From: JANQRZ01 sp965215165
GTDB taxonomy: Bacteria > Bacteroidota > Rhodothermia > Rhodothermales > JANQRZ01
Assembly (NCBI GenBank): GCA_965215165.1
Contig: CBDCCX010000006.1
Span: 2,790,001-2,854,000 of the forward strand
Reading direction: 5' to 3'
Length of the DNA stretch: 64,000 bases
Notes under the pieces: model-generated
Databases searched by the model: none
The model's input: the letters and a program-made list of their open reading frames with translations, nothing else
Told to the model about the DNA's origin: nothing
Translations under genes and position numbers: made by a program
Shown: positions 42,652-51,349 of the stretch, in pieces
Numbering within the stretch: position 1 is the first letter of the stretch
Layout: every line of letters begins with the position of its first letter

Positions 42652-43812
42652 ATGCCCACCTCGCCGCGAGTTCTGAACCACACGCTCCTCGCCGTCGCCC
42701 TGCTCGTCGGGTGCCGGCAGCCGGCGCAGTCCCAGGACCCGCCGCCACAGCGGGTCGACCCGCCCGAGGCCGTGGGCCTCGCCACCGATGAGCTCTACGC
42801 GGGCCGCCAGACCGCCATCACGCGCGCAGTCGAGCTCGTCGCCCCAGCCGTCGTCTCGATCAACGTCATCGAGGTCCGGCAGGTCCGCGTCCGCGACCCG
42901 TTTGCGGGCGACCCCTTCTTCGAGCACTTCTTCGGCCGGCGGCAGGAGCAGGTCCGGCAGCAGCAGGTCCAGGGCGTCGGCAGCGGCTTCGTGGTCTCGC
43001 CCGACGGCTACATCGTGACGAACGACCACGTCGCCGGCAACGCCGCCCGCATCACGGTCAGCTTCCCCGACGGCCGGGAACTCGACGGCCGGCTCGTCGG
43101 CACCGATCCCGAGAGCGACGTGGCCGTGGTCAAGGTGGAGCCGGAGGAGGCGCTGCCGTACCTCGCCTTCTCCGAGAGCGAGGACGTGTTCGTCGGCGAG
43201 TGGGCGGTCGCGCTCGGCAACCCGTTCGGGCTGTTCGAGGCCGCCGAGCCGACGGTGACGGTCGGCGTGGTGAGCGCCGTCGGGCGGGACTTTGCGCCGC
43301 AGGAGGGCCGCGTCTTCCGCGACATGATCCAGACCGACGCCTCGATCAACCGGGGCAACTCGGGCGGGCCGCTCGTCAACGCGCTTGGCGAGGTGATCGG
43401 GGTCAACACGTTCATCTTCTCGCGCTCCGGCGGCTCCGTCGGGATCGGGTTCGCGACGCCCGCGTGGCGCGTCCGCCGGATCGTCAACGAGATCCGGGAG
43501 ACCGGGCGCGTGGCGCGGCCCGCACCGCCGGGCCTGAACGTGCGCGCGCTCAACGCCCGCGCCGCCCGGATGCTCGGCCTCGACGTGAGCGAAGGCCTCC
43601 TCGTCATCAGCGTCGACGCCGGCTCGCCCGCCGAAGCGGCCGGCATCCAGCCCTACGACGTGATCCTCGAGATCGACAGCCAGCGCGTCGTAGACTCGAA
43701 CGCCGCCAGCGCGCTGCTGCGGAGCCTCCGGCCGGGCGAGACGGCCACCCTCCGCCTCCTCCGCGACGGCGCGGCGCGCGAGGTGCCGATGGTGCTGACG
43801 GAATCGTCGTGA
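42652..43812 (+). CDS. HtrA/Deg-family trypsin-like serine protease lipoprotein
   Basis: 386 aa from ATG 42652, with lipoprotein signal MPTSPRVLNHTLLAVALLVG and lipobox Cys at 21 (LVGC). The catalytic triad is visible: His in TNDHVAGNA (about 126), Asp in ESDVAVVKV (about 156) and Ser in NRGNSGGPLVN (about 237). There is one PDZ domain (about 285-380; GLLVISVDAGSPAEAAGIQP). It is an envelope quality-control protease. An 8-bp tandem repeat follows directly after the stop. Confidence 0.95.
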   Translation: MPTSPRVLNHTLLAVALLVGCRQPAQSQDPPPQRVDPPEAVGLATDELYAGRQTAITRAVELVAPAVVSINVIEVRQVRVRDPFAGDPFFEHFFGRRQEQVRQQQVQGVGSGFVVSPDGYIVTNDHVAGNAARITVSFPDGRELDGRLVGTDPESDVAVVKVEPEEALPYLAFSESEDVFVGEWAVALGNPFGLFEAAEPTVTVGVVSAVGRDFAPQEGRVFRDMIQTDASINRGNSGGPLVNALGEVIGVNTFIFSRSGGSVGIGFATPAWRVRRIVNEIRETGRVARPAPPGLNVRALNARAARMLGLDVSEGLLVISVDAGSPAEAAGIQPYDVILEIDSQRVVDSNAASALLRSLRPGETATLRLLRDGAAREVPMVLTESS

Positions 43813-43813
43813 G

Positions 43814-43851
43814 AGTGGGGGAGTGGGGGAGTGGGGGAGTGGGGGAGTGGG
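43814..43851. repeat. 8-bp tandem repeat (AGTGGGGG)
   Basis: AGTGGGGG occurs 4.75 times in perfect succession between the htrA stop and the next lipoprotein gene. Slippage here could change the spacing of the downstream gene's leader. Confidence 0.9.
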
Positions 43852-43880
43852 ATAAAACCAACAAAGTTACCGAGGCCGTC

Positions 43881-44978
43881 GTGCTCCCTGTTCGCCTTTC
43901 TCTCTTGCCTCTTTTCTCTCTTTCCTCCTTTCTCCCTTTCCCTCTCGTTCTCGTTCTCCTCCTCGCCGGCTGCCTGCCGTCGTCGAACCAGCGCAAGCTC
44001 GACCGGGCGCTCTTCCCGGCCGACTCGCTCTCGCGCGCTATCGCCGCCGAGGTGCCGGTCGATACGCTCGCGCTCGTCCGCCGCGTCGAGGCTCCACCGG
44101 AGGCGATGCTCGAGTTCCCGACCAGCTTCGCCCTCGGGCCGGACGGCGGGATCGTGGTCGCCGAGACGCGGCGCGGCGCGCTCGTCTATTTCGACGCCGA
44201 AGGCAGCTACCAGCGGGCGTTTCAGTGGAACGCCTTCAGCTACCCGTTCCTCGCCGGCGTCCGGGGCGACACCATCGCGGTCCTGAACCGAGGGGCTCAC
44301 CGCGTGGACCTCGTGGTGGGCGAGGATGTGGTGCGGAGCCTCGCCGTGCCCGAGGCGCGCAACGGGAGCGCGCTGCTGACCGGGCGCGGGCTCGCCTACC
44401 GCACGGCGGACCCGGAGGCCGGCGCGACGCTCATCCGCTTCGCCCTCGACGGCACCGAGCAAGCGCGCTACGACCTCGCCGGGCCGTACTGGCGGCACCT
44501 CGGCTTCCTGCGCGCCTGGGACGACTCGCTCCTCGCGCTTTCCGGCTACCGCCCCGTCGTGGACGTGCTCACGGCCGAAACGCCGAGCGGCGCGGTGCTC
44601 GACACCCTCGCCCTCGCCGGCTTCGACTCGCCGCAGCTCGAGCGGAGCCGGCTCTGGGCCTCGGGCGAGATCGACGAGCCGCCGCTGCTCTCGCCCGCCG
44701 CCGCTGCGCTCGGCGACCGCCTCTTCGTCCTCAACGCCCGCCCCGGCTGGGTCCGCATCGACGTCTTCCGCCACGATGGCGACAGGCTGCTTCTGGAGCA
44801 CGCCCTCGTCCAGCCCGACCCGACGCTCGACAAGACCTTTCTTCCCATGGACCTCATCGCCCGCCGCGTGCCGGGCGGCGTCGAGTTCGTCGTCCTCACG
44901 ACCGACCCACGGCCGGGGCTGACCTTTCTGCGATGGACGCCCGGCGAGCCGATAGCGAGCTACGGGAAGAAGCGGTAG
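43881..44978 (+). CDS. Lipoprotein with beta-propeller-like repeats
   Basis: 365 aa from GTG 43881, giving a lipoprotein signal: LPVRLSLLPLFSLSSFLPFP, a hydrophobic stretch and lipobox LAGC (about Cys33). The body has propeller-type units such as SFALGPDGGIVVAETRRGAL and AGVRGDTIAVLNRGAHRV, similar to six-bladed beta-propellers of Bacteroidota. I cannot name a function. Its last 18 bp overlap the convergent RelE-type toxin gene. The 3' end is duplicated at 45485-45648. Confidence 0.75.
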   Translation: MLPVRLSLLPLFSLSSFLPFPLVLVLLLAGCLPSSNQRKLDRALFPADSLSRAIAAEVPVDTLALVRRVEAPPEAMLEFPTSFALGPDGGIVVAETRRGALVYFDAEGSYQRAFQWNAFSYPFLAGVRGDTIAVLNRGAHRVDLVVGEDVVRSLAVPEARNGSALLTGRGLAYRTADPEAGATLIRFALDGTEQARYDLAGPYWRHLGFLRAWDDSLLALSGYRPVVDVLTAETPSGAVLDTLALAGFDSPQLERSRLWASGEIDEPPLLSPAAAALGDRLFVLNARPGWVRIDVFRHDGDRLLLEHALVQPDPTLDKTFLPMDLIARRVPGGVEFVVLTTDPRPGLTFLRWTPGEPIASYGKKR

Positions 44979-45226
44979 ATGTCCTTCCGGTTGAGCACCC
45001 GTTCGAACGTAAGCGTATCGCCGCGCAGGATGAGGCCGACCCGGTAGGAGCCGAAGCGGACCTTGTAGCAGTCGGGGTAGCCCTTCATCTTCTCCACGTT
45101 GCCGAGGGTGGCGAGAGTTACGGTGGCGGGTACCTCCTCGAAGGCAAAGCGTTCGACGCGCGCCCGAGTCTTCGGCGGGAGTTTCGCAAGCTCCTTCAAG
45201 AACCGTTTCCGATAAGCGGCCTTCAT
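44960..45226 (-). CDS. RelE/ParE-family toxin
   Basis: 88 aa. KAAYRKRFLKELAKLPPKTR at the N-terminus, a central MKGYPDCYKVRFGSYRVGLI and the terminal FERVLNRKDIYRFFP follow the RelE fold (helix pair, then a beta sheet with y.vR.G.yRv.y). RelE-type toxins cleave mRNA in the ribosome. The start overlaps the antitoxin stop by 4 bases (ATGA), as expected for the pair. The 3' end overlaps the convergent lipoprotein gene. Confidence 0.88.
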   Translation of the reverse strand: MKAAYRKRFLKELAKLPPKTRARVERFAFEEVPATVTLATLGNVEKMKGYPDCYKVRFGSYRVGLILRGDTLTFERVLNRKDIYRFFP

Positions 45227-45429
45227 TCGCCTTTCGGAAGAGCGTCGTAGAACGTCCGTGCCTCGTCATCGGTCAAGACCTCCTCATCCTCGTTCTCTCG
45301 CATCAGGTGCGCGAGCGCGTAGTTCTCCAACACCTCCTCGATTCGCTCGAACACGGCGAGGTCGATCTGGACGGCCACGCGGCGGTCGTTCTCGTCCGTG
45401 ACGTAGCGCTTCTCAATAGGGGGGAGCAT
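45223..45429 (-). CDS. Antitoxin of the RelE-type pair
   Basis: 68 aa from ATG 45429 (MLPPIEKRYVTDENDRRVAV). It has a short beta opening followed by QIDLAVFERIEEVLENYALA, the pattern of small RHH/Phd-like antitoxins paired with RelE, and an acidic tail (RENEDEEVLTDDEARTFYDA) suited to wrap the basic toxin. Longer upstream frames cross the degenerate duplicate and are not credible. Confidence 0.82.
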   Translation of the reverse strand: MLPPIEKRYVTDENDRRVAVQIDLAVFERIEEVLENYALAHLMRENEDEEVLTDDEARTFYDALPKGE

Positions 45430-45484
45430 AGGAGCTATCGGCAGTTCTGTCTCTGGTAAGATAGGAGGGCCCCCGAGTTCCTGT

Positions 45485-45648
45485 CTGACCCGACCCTCGG
45501 CGAGTCCTGCCTGCCCCTGGATCTCATCGCCCGCCGCGCGCCGGGCGGCGTCGAGTTCGTCGTCCTCACGACCGACCCACGGCCGGGGCTGACCTTTCTG
45601 CGATGGACGCCCGGCGAGCCGATAGCGAGCTACGGGAAGAAGCGGTAG
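45485..45648 (+). pseudogene. Duplicated 3' end of the lipoprotein gene
   Basis: The segment repeats 44815-44978 with an offset of 670 bp. It is nearly identical from 45523 onward (LIARRAPGGVEFVVLTTDPR and on to the same GKKR stop) and more diverged before that. There is no 5' part. It is the left portion of a tandem duplication that also carries the toxin-antitoxin remnant. Confidence 0.85.
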
Positions 45649-45740
45649 ATGTCCTTCCGGTTGAGCACCCGTTCGAACGTAAGCGTATCGCCGCGCAGAA
45701 TGAGGCCGGCGACGTAGTGCTTTTCGATGAGGGGGAGCAT
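45630..45740 (-). pseudogene. In-frame antitoxin-toxin fusion remnant
   Basis: ATG 45740 opens MLPLIEKHYV, the antitoxin's first ten codons with two changes. After one Ala it continues GLILRGDTLTFERVLNRKDI and YRFFP, the toxin's last 25 codons, to the stop at 45630-45632. The 36-codon ORF is therefore the second copy of the pair with an internal deletion that kept frame. It lacks both the toxin's core and the antitoxin's binding tail. Confidence 0.8.
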
Positions 45741-45877
45741 GGGGGCTATCGGCAGGCCTGGCTCCGGTGAGGCACGTGGGGCACGGGCTTCCGGCGAGGG
45801 CGCGCGTCATGGAACAGCCGCACGCGCGTCGCGTGGGAGAGAAACGATTTTCAACCCGCCCTGAAAACGCCCGCCGC

Positions 45878-47398
45878 ATGGCTACGCCTCCCGACGTTTC
45901 TACCCTCGGTGCCCTCAAGGAATCCGGCTACCGGAGCCGCTCCGTCAAGGACGAGCTCCGCGCGAACCTGATCGCGAAGCTCCGCGCCGGGGAGGACGTG
46001 TTCCCCGGCATCCTCGGCTACGACCGGAGCGTGATCCCCCAGCTCCAGAACGCGCTTCTCGCCCGGCACGACGTGATCCTGCTCGGCCTCCGGGGCCAGG
46101 CCAAGAGCCGCATCGTCCGCCTGCTGACCGGCCTGATGGACGAGTGGATGCCCGTGGTCGACGGCTCCGAGGTCAACGACGACCCGCTCGCGCCGGTCTC
46201 GAAGTACGCCCGCGACCTCGTCGCTGAGCACGGCGACGAGACGCCCATCGCCTGGCTGTCCCGCGAGGATCGCTACGGCGAGAAGCTCGCCACGCCGGAC
46301 ACGTCCATCGCCGACCTCATTGGCGACATCGACCCGATCAAGGCCGCCACCCAGAAGCTGACCTATGCCGACGAGGAGGTGATCCACTTCGGCATCATCC
46401 CGCGCACGAACCGCGGCCTCTTCGCCATCAACGAGCTGCCGGACTTGCAGCCGCGCATCCAGGTCGGCCTGCTCAACATCATGGAGGAGCGCGACATCCA
46501 GATCAGGGGCTTTAACCTCCGCATCCCGCTCGACCTCGCGTTCGTCTTCACGGCCAACCCGGAGGACTACACCAACCGCGGCAACATCATCACGCCGCTC
46601 AAGGACCGGATCGACAGCCAGATCATCACCCACTACCCCCGGACCATCGAGATCGGCGTGGCGATCACGCAGCAGGAGGCGTGGCAGGACCGGGGCGACG
46701 TGGCGGTCCACGTCCCGCACTACTTCCGCGAGATCGTCGAGCAGATCGCCTTCGAGGCGCGGCAGAGCGAGTATATCGACCAGAAGTCGGGCGTCTCGGC
46801 GCGGCTGACGCGGGCCGGGTTGGAGGACCTCATCTCGGCCGCCGAGCGCCGGGCGCTGCTCGCGGGCGAGACCGAGACGACCGTTCGCGTCGGCGACCTC
46901 GCGGCGGTCGAGCCGGCGATCACCGGCAAGGTGGAGTTGGTCTACGAGGGCGAGCAGGAGGGCGCGCAGAGCGTGGCGCAGCTCCTGATCGGCAAGGCCG
47001 TCAGCACCATCTTCAAGCGCTACTTCCCCGATCCGGCCGGCAAGGGCGACGGCGAGGGCCGCGCGCCGTACCAGAAAACTCTCGGCTGGTTCTCGGCGGG
47101 CAACACGCTCGACCTCGGTCCGGAGCTAGGCTTCGACGCCTACGCGAAGCGGCTTGACGCCGTCGACGGCCTCGGCGAGATCGTCCGCAAGCACACCGCC
47201 CCGGACGGGCCGGCCGAGGCGGCGAGCGCGATGGAGTTCGTCATCGAGGCGCTGCACCAGCACTCGCTCGTCGGCAAGGACCGCGTGGAGGCCGAGACGA
47301 AGTACGCCGACATCATGGGGTCCGTCCTCGGCCAACTCGGAGGCTTCGATGACGACGACGACGACCTCGAGGACTACCGGCGGCGCTACGGCGGGTGA
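45878..47398 (+). CDS. MoxR/magnesium-chelatase-like AAA+ ATPase
   Basis: 506 aa from ATG 45878 (MATPPDVSTLGALKESGYRS). The P-loop is HDVILLGLRGQAKSRIVRLL (about 78-97), where GLRGQAKS replaces the usual GxxGxGKS/T. Walker B and sensor parts lie in NRGLFAINELPDLQPRIQVG and LAFVFTANPEDYTNRGNII. The C-terminal helical bundle ends in an acidic FDDDDDDLEDYRRRYGG. This is the 'magnesium chelatase' type ATPase normally paired with a VWA protein; no VWA gene follows here. Confidence 0.88.
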   Translation: MATPPDVSTLGALKESGYRSRSVKDELRANLIAKLRAGEDVFPGILGYDRSVIPQLQNALLARHDVILLGLRGQAKSRIVRLLTGLMDEWMPVVDGSEVNDDPLAPVSKYARDLVAEHGDETPIAWLSREDRYGEKLATPDTSIADLIGDIDPIKAATQKLTYADEEVIHFGIIPRTNRGLFAINELPDLQPRIQVGLLNIMEERDIQIRGFNLRIPLDLAFVFTANPEDYTNRGNIITPLKDRIDSQIITHYPRTIEIGVAITQQEAWQDRGDVAVHVPHYFREIVEQIAFEARQSEYIDQKSGVSARLTRAGLEDLISAAERRALLAGETETTVRVGDLAAVEPAITGKVELVYEGEQEGAQSVAQLLIGKAVSTIFKRYFPDPAGKGDGEGRAPYQKTLGWFSAGNTLDLGPELGFDAYAKRLDAVDGLGEIVRKHTAPDGPAEAASAMEFVIEALHQHSLVGKDRVEAETKYADIMGSVLGQLGGFDDDDDDLEDYRRRYGG

Positions 47399-47472
47399 GC
47401 CGGGGCACGGGTGAATGCCCTTGAACGGGCCCGAGCGTAGAGCTTTATTGGGGAAACCTTTCGCCTACAGCC

Positions 47473-49497
47473 ATGACGCTTCGCTTGCTCCGCCTCGCAC
47501 TCCTCACCGTTCTGCTCTCGGTGCTGCCCGCCCACGCGCAAACATTCACAGATGTCTCCGACCTCCTGCCCGATGAAGTGACGGACAGCGGGTTTCTGCT
47601 CGGAGGGGCCTCCATTGTGGACATTGACGGCGATGGACGGACGGACCTCGCACGCCTGAACACGCTGCTGATCCAGCGACTGAGTGGCTTCGAGCCGGTT
47701 CCCATCCCGAGCAGGCTCCCGCTTGGGGCCGTGTTTGCGGACGTGGACAAAGACGGACGGTCTGAGGCGCTTGTTCTTGATGCGAACAGCCCGGATATCT
47801 ACGAATATGGTCTAGCGCGCGAGACGCTTACGCCGCTGCCCGGCGCTGGCGGGCTCAACGTAGGGAATGCGGTTGCGCTGACACAAGGCTCTGTTCTGCT
47901 TGACTACGACCGCGATGGGAAGCTCGATGTCCTCATCGGCAACGACGGCCCGGTCGATCTCCTGTTTCGGGGCCTTGGGAACGGACGGTTCCGGAACGTC
48001 AGCGCCGAAGCCCTTCCTCAAATCCAGGAAGGGGATTACGGTATGATGTCCGCCGACTATGACCGCGATGGCGACGACGACGTTTATGTAGGGATTTGTA
48101 CTTTCGGACAGGAAAACCTGCTTTACCGAAACGACAACGCGGCGTTTAGCGAAGCCGCCGCGTCGGCAGGCGTGACGGACGACCGACGGAGTTGGGGAGT
48201 CTTCTGGTTCGATTTCGACAACGACGGCTGGCTCGACCTCTTCGTCGCCAACATGGAGAATCAGAATGGCGGAGTAGGGGAGAGCGGACTCTACCGCAAC
48301 AACACCGATGGCACCTTTTCCGACATCGCCGCCGAGGCGGGGGTGGCGGGTTCACCCACCGAGGACAGTTGGTCCGCTACTGTCGCCGATTTCGACAACG
48401 ACGGCTGGCAGGACCTCTTCGTCGTCAATCGCCCCGAGCCTTCCCGGCTCTATCGCAACAACGCCGACGGCACCTTCTCCGACATCACGATGGAGGCCGG
48501 ACTGCCCTCTCTAATGGGGCTTCCCGTCGCTGCTGGCGACGTAAACGACGATGGCTGGCCAGACCTCTATGTGCCTCGCGCGCGAAACGACCGAGACGTG
48601 CTCTTCTACAACGACGGCGGCTCGAACGGCTGGCTCTCGGTCGATCTCACCGGCGTCATCTCCAACCGCGATGGCATCGGGGCGCGCGTCGAGGTCACGG
48701 CCGGCGACCTCTCGATGGTCCGCGAGATCACCGCCGGCGACGGCTTCATGTCGCAGAGCCACGGCCTCCGCGCCCACTTCGGCCTGGGCCCAGCAACCAC
48801 CGCCGACGTCACGGTCCGCTGGCCGAGCGGGGCCGTCGAGACCATCACGGGCGTCGCTGCCAACCAGGCCATCACCATCGTCGAAGGACTCGGCATCAAC
48901 CAGCCCCCGTCGATGTTCGGTCTTACGAGCCCGGCCGACGAGGCCGTCGTCCCGCTCGGCGAAGCGGTCGCGCTGGCGTGGGAGCCGGCCTCCGACGCTG
49001 GGGGCGAGGCCGTGCGCTACACCGTCCACCTCGCCGCGCCCGAGGGCACGGACCGGACGTTCGAGGCGACGGAGCCGACCTTCACCGTGCCCGCCTCAGC
49101 ACTCGCAGCTGAAGGGGAATACCGCTGGGCAGTCGTAGCGAGCGATGGGCACACGCCCCGGACGAGCCTCGACCCGTTCCGGTTCACGACCGACCCGGAC
49201 GTGGCAGCCGACCCGGACCTGAGGGTGGCGGGACTGAGCCTGGAGGCTTGGCCGAACCCGGCAGGCGCAGAGGCCGTCACGGTGCGCATCACGGTGCCGG
49301 TGGCGGAGTCGGTGACCCTGGAGGTCTTCGACGCGCTCGGCCGCCGGGTGCAGCACCTCGACCTGGGCACGGTGGCGGCCGGAGCGCACGAAGCCCAGCT
49401 CGGCGTGCGCGAACTGGGCGCGGGAGTCTACGTGGTGCGCCTCACTGGAGGCCGAAGTGGGACGGCTTCGGTGCGGCTGGTACGCTCCGCTCGGTGA
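47473..49497 (+). CDS. FG-GAP/ASPIC-UnbV protein with type IX sorting tail
   Basis: 674 aa with signal peptide MTLRLLRLALLTVLLSVLPA (HAQ cleavage). FG-GAP/VCBS repeats with D.D.DG..D motifs, for example VDIDGDGRTDLARLN and FDFDNDGWLDLFVANM, lie at about 40-390. The ASPIC/UnbV domain follows (NRDGIGARVEVTAGDLSMVR to AHFGLGPATTADVTVRWPSG). Then a fibronectin-type region, and a T9SS type A tail from LEAWPNPAGAEAVTVRI to SVRLVRSAR. It is a secreted or surface protein, probably adhesive or carbohydrate-binding. It stands alone in transcription. Confidence 0.9.
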   Translation: MTLRLLRLALLTVLLSVLPAHAQTFTDVSDLLPDEVTDSGFLLGGASIVDIDGDGRTDLARLNTLLIQRLSGFEPVPIPSRLPLGAVFADVDKDGRSEALVLDANSPDIYEYGLARETLTPLPGAGGLNVGNAVALTQGSVLLDYDRDGKLDVLIGNDGPVDLLFRGLGNGRFRNVSAEALPQIQEGDYGMMSADYDRDGDDDVYVGICTFGQENLLYRNDNAAFSEAAASAGVTDDRRSWGVFWFDFDNDGWLDLFVANMENQNGGVGESGLYRNNTDGTFSDIAAEAGVAGSPTEDSWSATVADFDNDGWQDLFVVNRPEPSRLYRNNADGTFSDITMEAGLPSLMGLPVAAGDVNDDGWPDLYVPRARNDRDVLFYNDGGSNGWLSVDLTGVISNRDGIGARVEVTAGDLSMVREITAGDGFMSQSHGLRAHFGLGPATTADVTVRWPSGAVETITGVAANQAITIVEGLGINQPPSMFGLTSPADEAVVPLGEAVALAWEPASDAGGEAVRYTVHLAAPEGTDRTFEATEPTFTVPASALAAEGEYRWAVVASDGHTPRTSLDPFRFTTDPDVAADPDLRVAGLSLEAWPNPAGAEAVTVRITVPVAESVTLEVFDALGRRVQHLDLGTVAAGAHEAQLGVRELGAGVYVVRLTGGRSGTASVRLVRSAR

Positions 49498-49567
49498 CGG
49501 ACCGGTTAGACACAGGGTGGGCTGAGTATCTTTGGGGCTCGTCCGTCTCACCCCTCCCGTCTTTCTC

Positions 49568-50638
49568 GTGCGTTTTCTCTTCGCCGCCGTGCTCCTGATC
49601 GGCGCGGCTCCCCTCGCTGCACAGCCCGCCGACACGCTCGCGGCGCTCGACCTCTCCGGCCGCCTCGTGGCTGGGGTCACCGAAGCGCCGCCGTTCGCCA
49701 TCAAGAACCCGGACGGGAGCTGGGACGGCATCGCCGTCGAGCTGTGGCGACGCATTGGCCGGCAGGCTGGCTTCAAGGCCGACCTGCGCGAGGTGCCTGA
49801 GGACGGCCTGCTCGATGCCGTCGCGGGCGGGACCGTGGACGTGATGCTCGCCCTGCCGGCGTCCCCCGATGCCGAGCGCCGCGCCGACTTCACCGCGCCG
49901 TACTACACCACCACACTCGGCGTGGCGACGAAGAGCGGCAACCGGATCACGGAAGTGCTGACCGAACTGTTCTCGCCAACGTTTCTCAAGATCGCTGCGA
50001 GCCTGTCCGTGATGCTGCTCATCGTCGGCGTCATCATCTGGCTCTTCGAGCGGCGCGACAACGAGGACGACTTCCGCGAGGGCAAGGAGGGCGTCTGGGA
50101 CGGCTTCTGGTGGGCCGGCGTCACGATGACGACCATCGGCTACGGGGACAAGTCGCCCGGCTCGGTCGGGGGTAAGATCACGGCGCTGGTGTGGATGCTG
50201 GTCTCGATGGCCGTCACGGCGTCGCTCACCGCCGCGCTCGTCTCGTCGCTCGGGCTCGGCGGCTCGGGCGGCAGCGTCGAGATCCCAGGCGACCTGCGCG
50301 ACAAAGCCGTCGGCGTGGTCGAGGACTCGTCTGTCGGAGGCTATCTGGAGGAGGAGGGCCTCGCCTTCGAAACCGTGGCCGACATCCCCTCCGGTCTGCG
50401 CGCTGTCGATGAGGAGCGGCTGGACGCCTTCGTCGGCCCCGCCCCCGTGCTAAACCACTACAAGAACGAGGGCGACTACGATCTGGAGATCGGGACGACC
50501 TCGTCGGAGCCGCAGCCGTGGGCGTTCGCCGTGGCGGAGGGGGCCGCGCTCCGCGAGCCACTGGGCCGGGCCGTGCTGGAGCAGACGCGCGGCGCGGCGT
50601 GGCGTGCCCTCCTCAGCCGGTACTCAGCGTTGGACTGA
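49568..50638 (+). CDS. GluR0-like ligand-gated potassium channel
   Basis: 356 aa from GTG 49568 (MRFLFAAVLLIGAAPLAAQP), an exported start. An upstream in-frame ATG-like start at 49532 is possible. A periplasmic-binding-protein fold is split in two: S1 (about 30-130; LVAGVTEAPPFAIKNPDGSW) and S2 (about 235-355). In between are TM1 (KIAASLSVMLLIVGVIIWLF), a pore loop with TTIGYGDKSPGS and TM2 (ITALVWMLVSMAVTASLTAA). TIGYGD is the potassium selectivity filter, as in Synechocystis GluR0. The ligand is unknown. Confidence 0.92.
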   Translation: MRFLFAAVLLIGAAPLAAQPADTLAALDLSGRLVAGVTEAPPFAIKNPDGSWDGIAVELWRRIGRQAGFKADLREVPEDGLLDAVAGGTVDVMLALPASPDAERRADFTAPYYTTTLGVATKSGNRITEVLTELFSPTFLKIAASLSVMLLIVGVIIWLFERRDNEDDFREGKEGVWDGFWWAGVTMTTIGYGDKSPGSVGGKITALVWMLVSMAVTASLTAALVSSLGLGGSGGSVEIPGDLRDKAVGVVEDSSVGGYLEEEGLAFETVADIPSGLRAVDEERLDAFVGPAPVLNHYKNEGDYDLEIGTTSSEPQPWAFAVAEGAALREPLGRAVLEQTRGAAWRALLSRYSALD

Positions 50639-50707
50639 CGCAGAACAACGTCGGCCCCCGGCAGGCGCGCCGGGAGCCGACAGAGGATTGGCTGGAGGTG
50701 GAAACAG

Positions 50708-50854
50708 CTAGACCGCCTTGCGACCTTGGATGAGGTTGATCACGAGCACGATGAGGGCCACCACGAGCAGGATGTGGATCAGGCCACCGCCGATGCCGCC
50801 GATGAGGCCGAGGGCCCAAAGGACGATGAGGATGACGAGGATGGTCCAGAGCAT
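50708..50854 (-). CDS. lmo0937-type small membrane protein
   Basis: 48 aa, MLWTILVILIVLWALGLIGG then a second hydrophobic stretch LIHILLVVALIVLVINLIQG and RKAV. Two TM helices separated by a Gly-rich turn match the lmo0937 family, which is often stress-induced. Function unknown. It has a purine-rich GAGACC stretch before the start. Confidence 0.8.
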   Translation of the reverse strand: MLWTILVILIVLWALGLIGGIGGGLIHILLVVALIVLVINLIQGRKAV

Positions 50855-50971
50855 GGCGAGGTCTCCAAAGAGAGCGGAGGGAGGGGAAGTGAGAAGCGCC
50901 TAGACTGCCGAGCGGCGGGGCCTTCAACGTTTCTCAACGTAGCGTCCTTGAAAGCGGAGTCTAACCGGTTC

Positions 50972-51017
50972 GTTCCAGAACGCTAGACAGGGGCACCCGG
51001 CCTAGCGGTTCTGGAAC
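50972..51017. terminator. Hairpin downstream of the RiPP-like operon
   Basis: GTTCCAGAACGCTAG (50972-50986) pairs with CTAGCGGTTCTGGAAC (51002-51017) with one bulge and a 15-nt loop. It lies 60 bp past the stop of the PqqD gene, so it is a candidate terminator for that operon. There is no T-run. Confidence 0.5.
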
Positions 51018-51076
51018 GGACCTAGACCAGATCGAGGCGCGGGCCTTCGCCGGACGATCCGCTCGGCGCGCGCGCG

Positions 51077-51349
51077 TCAGACCGGGCGGATCAGGTCGTC
51101 CTTGCCGAGGTCGGTCACGAAGGACTCGGCGAAGGCCCGCGCCTCGGCGTGCTCCACCTCGTAGCTCGCGGTGAGCGCCGCGGCGATCTCGTCGAGGCTG
51201 CGCGGCTCGTCGAGGCACTCCCACACCGCCACGCCCGTCTCGTTGATCGAGTAGTAGTGCTGCGTCTTGAGGTGCAACAGCACCGCCTCCTCGTCGCCGA
51301 GCTTGGTATAGACGACATCGGGGTTGACCGCGTAGCGAGTCTCAGCCAT
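51077..51349 (-). CDS. PqqD/RRE-family peptide chaperone (B1-type)
   Basis: 90 aa. VVYTKLGDEEAVLLHLKTQH then YYSINETGVAVWECLDEPRS is the PqqD pattern (v...l.....ll.l..g..y.lN..ga.iW.lldg....). DEIAAALTASYEVEHAEARA completes the winged-helix RRE fold that grips RiPP leader peptides. Its start overlaps the kinase stop by 8 bp. It should recognise the precursor encoded at 52441-52551 through the F17-P20-L22 leader motif. That pairing is inference from position and family. Confidence 0.9.
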   Translation of the reverse strand: MAETRYAVNPDVVYTKLGDEEAVLLHLKTQHYYSINETGVAVWECLDEPRSLDEIAAALTASYEVEHAEARAFAESFVTDLGKDDLIRPV

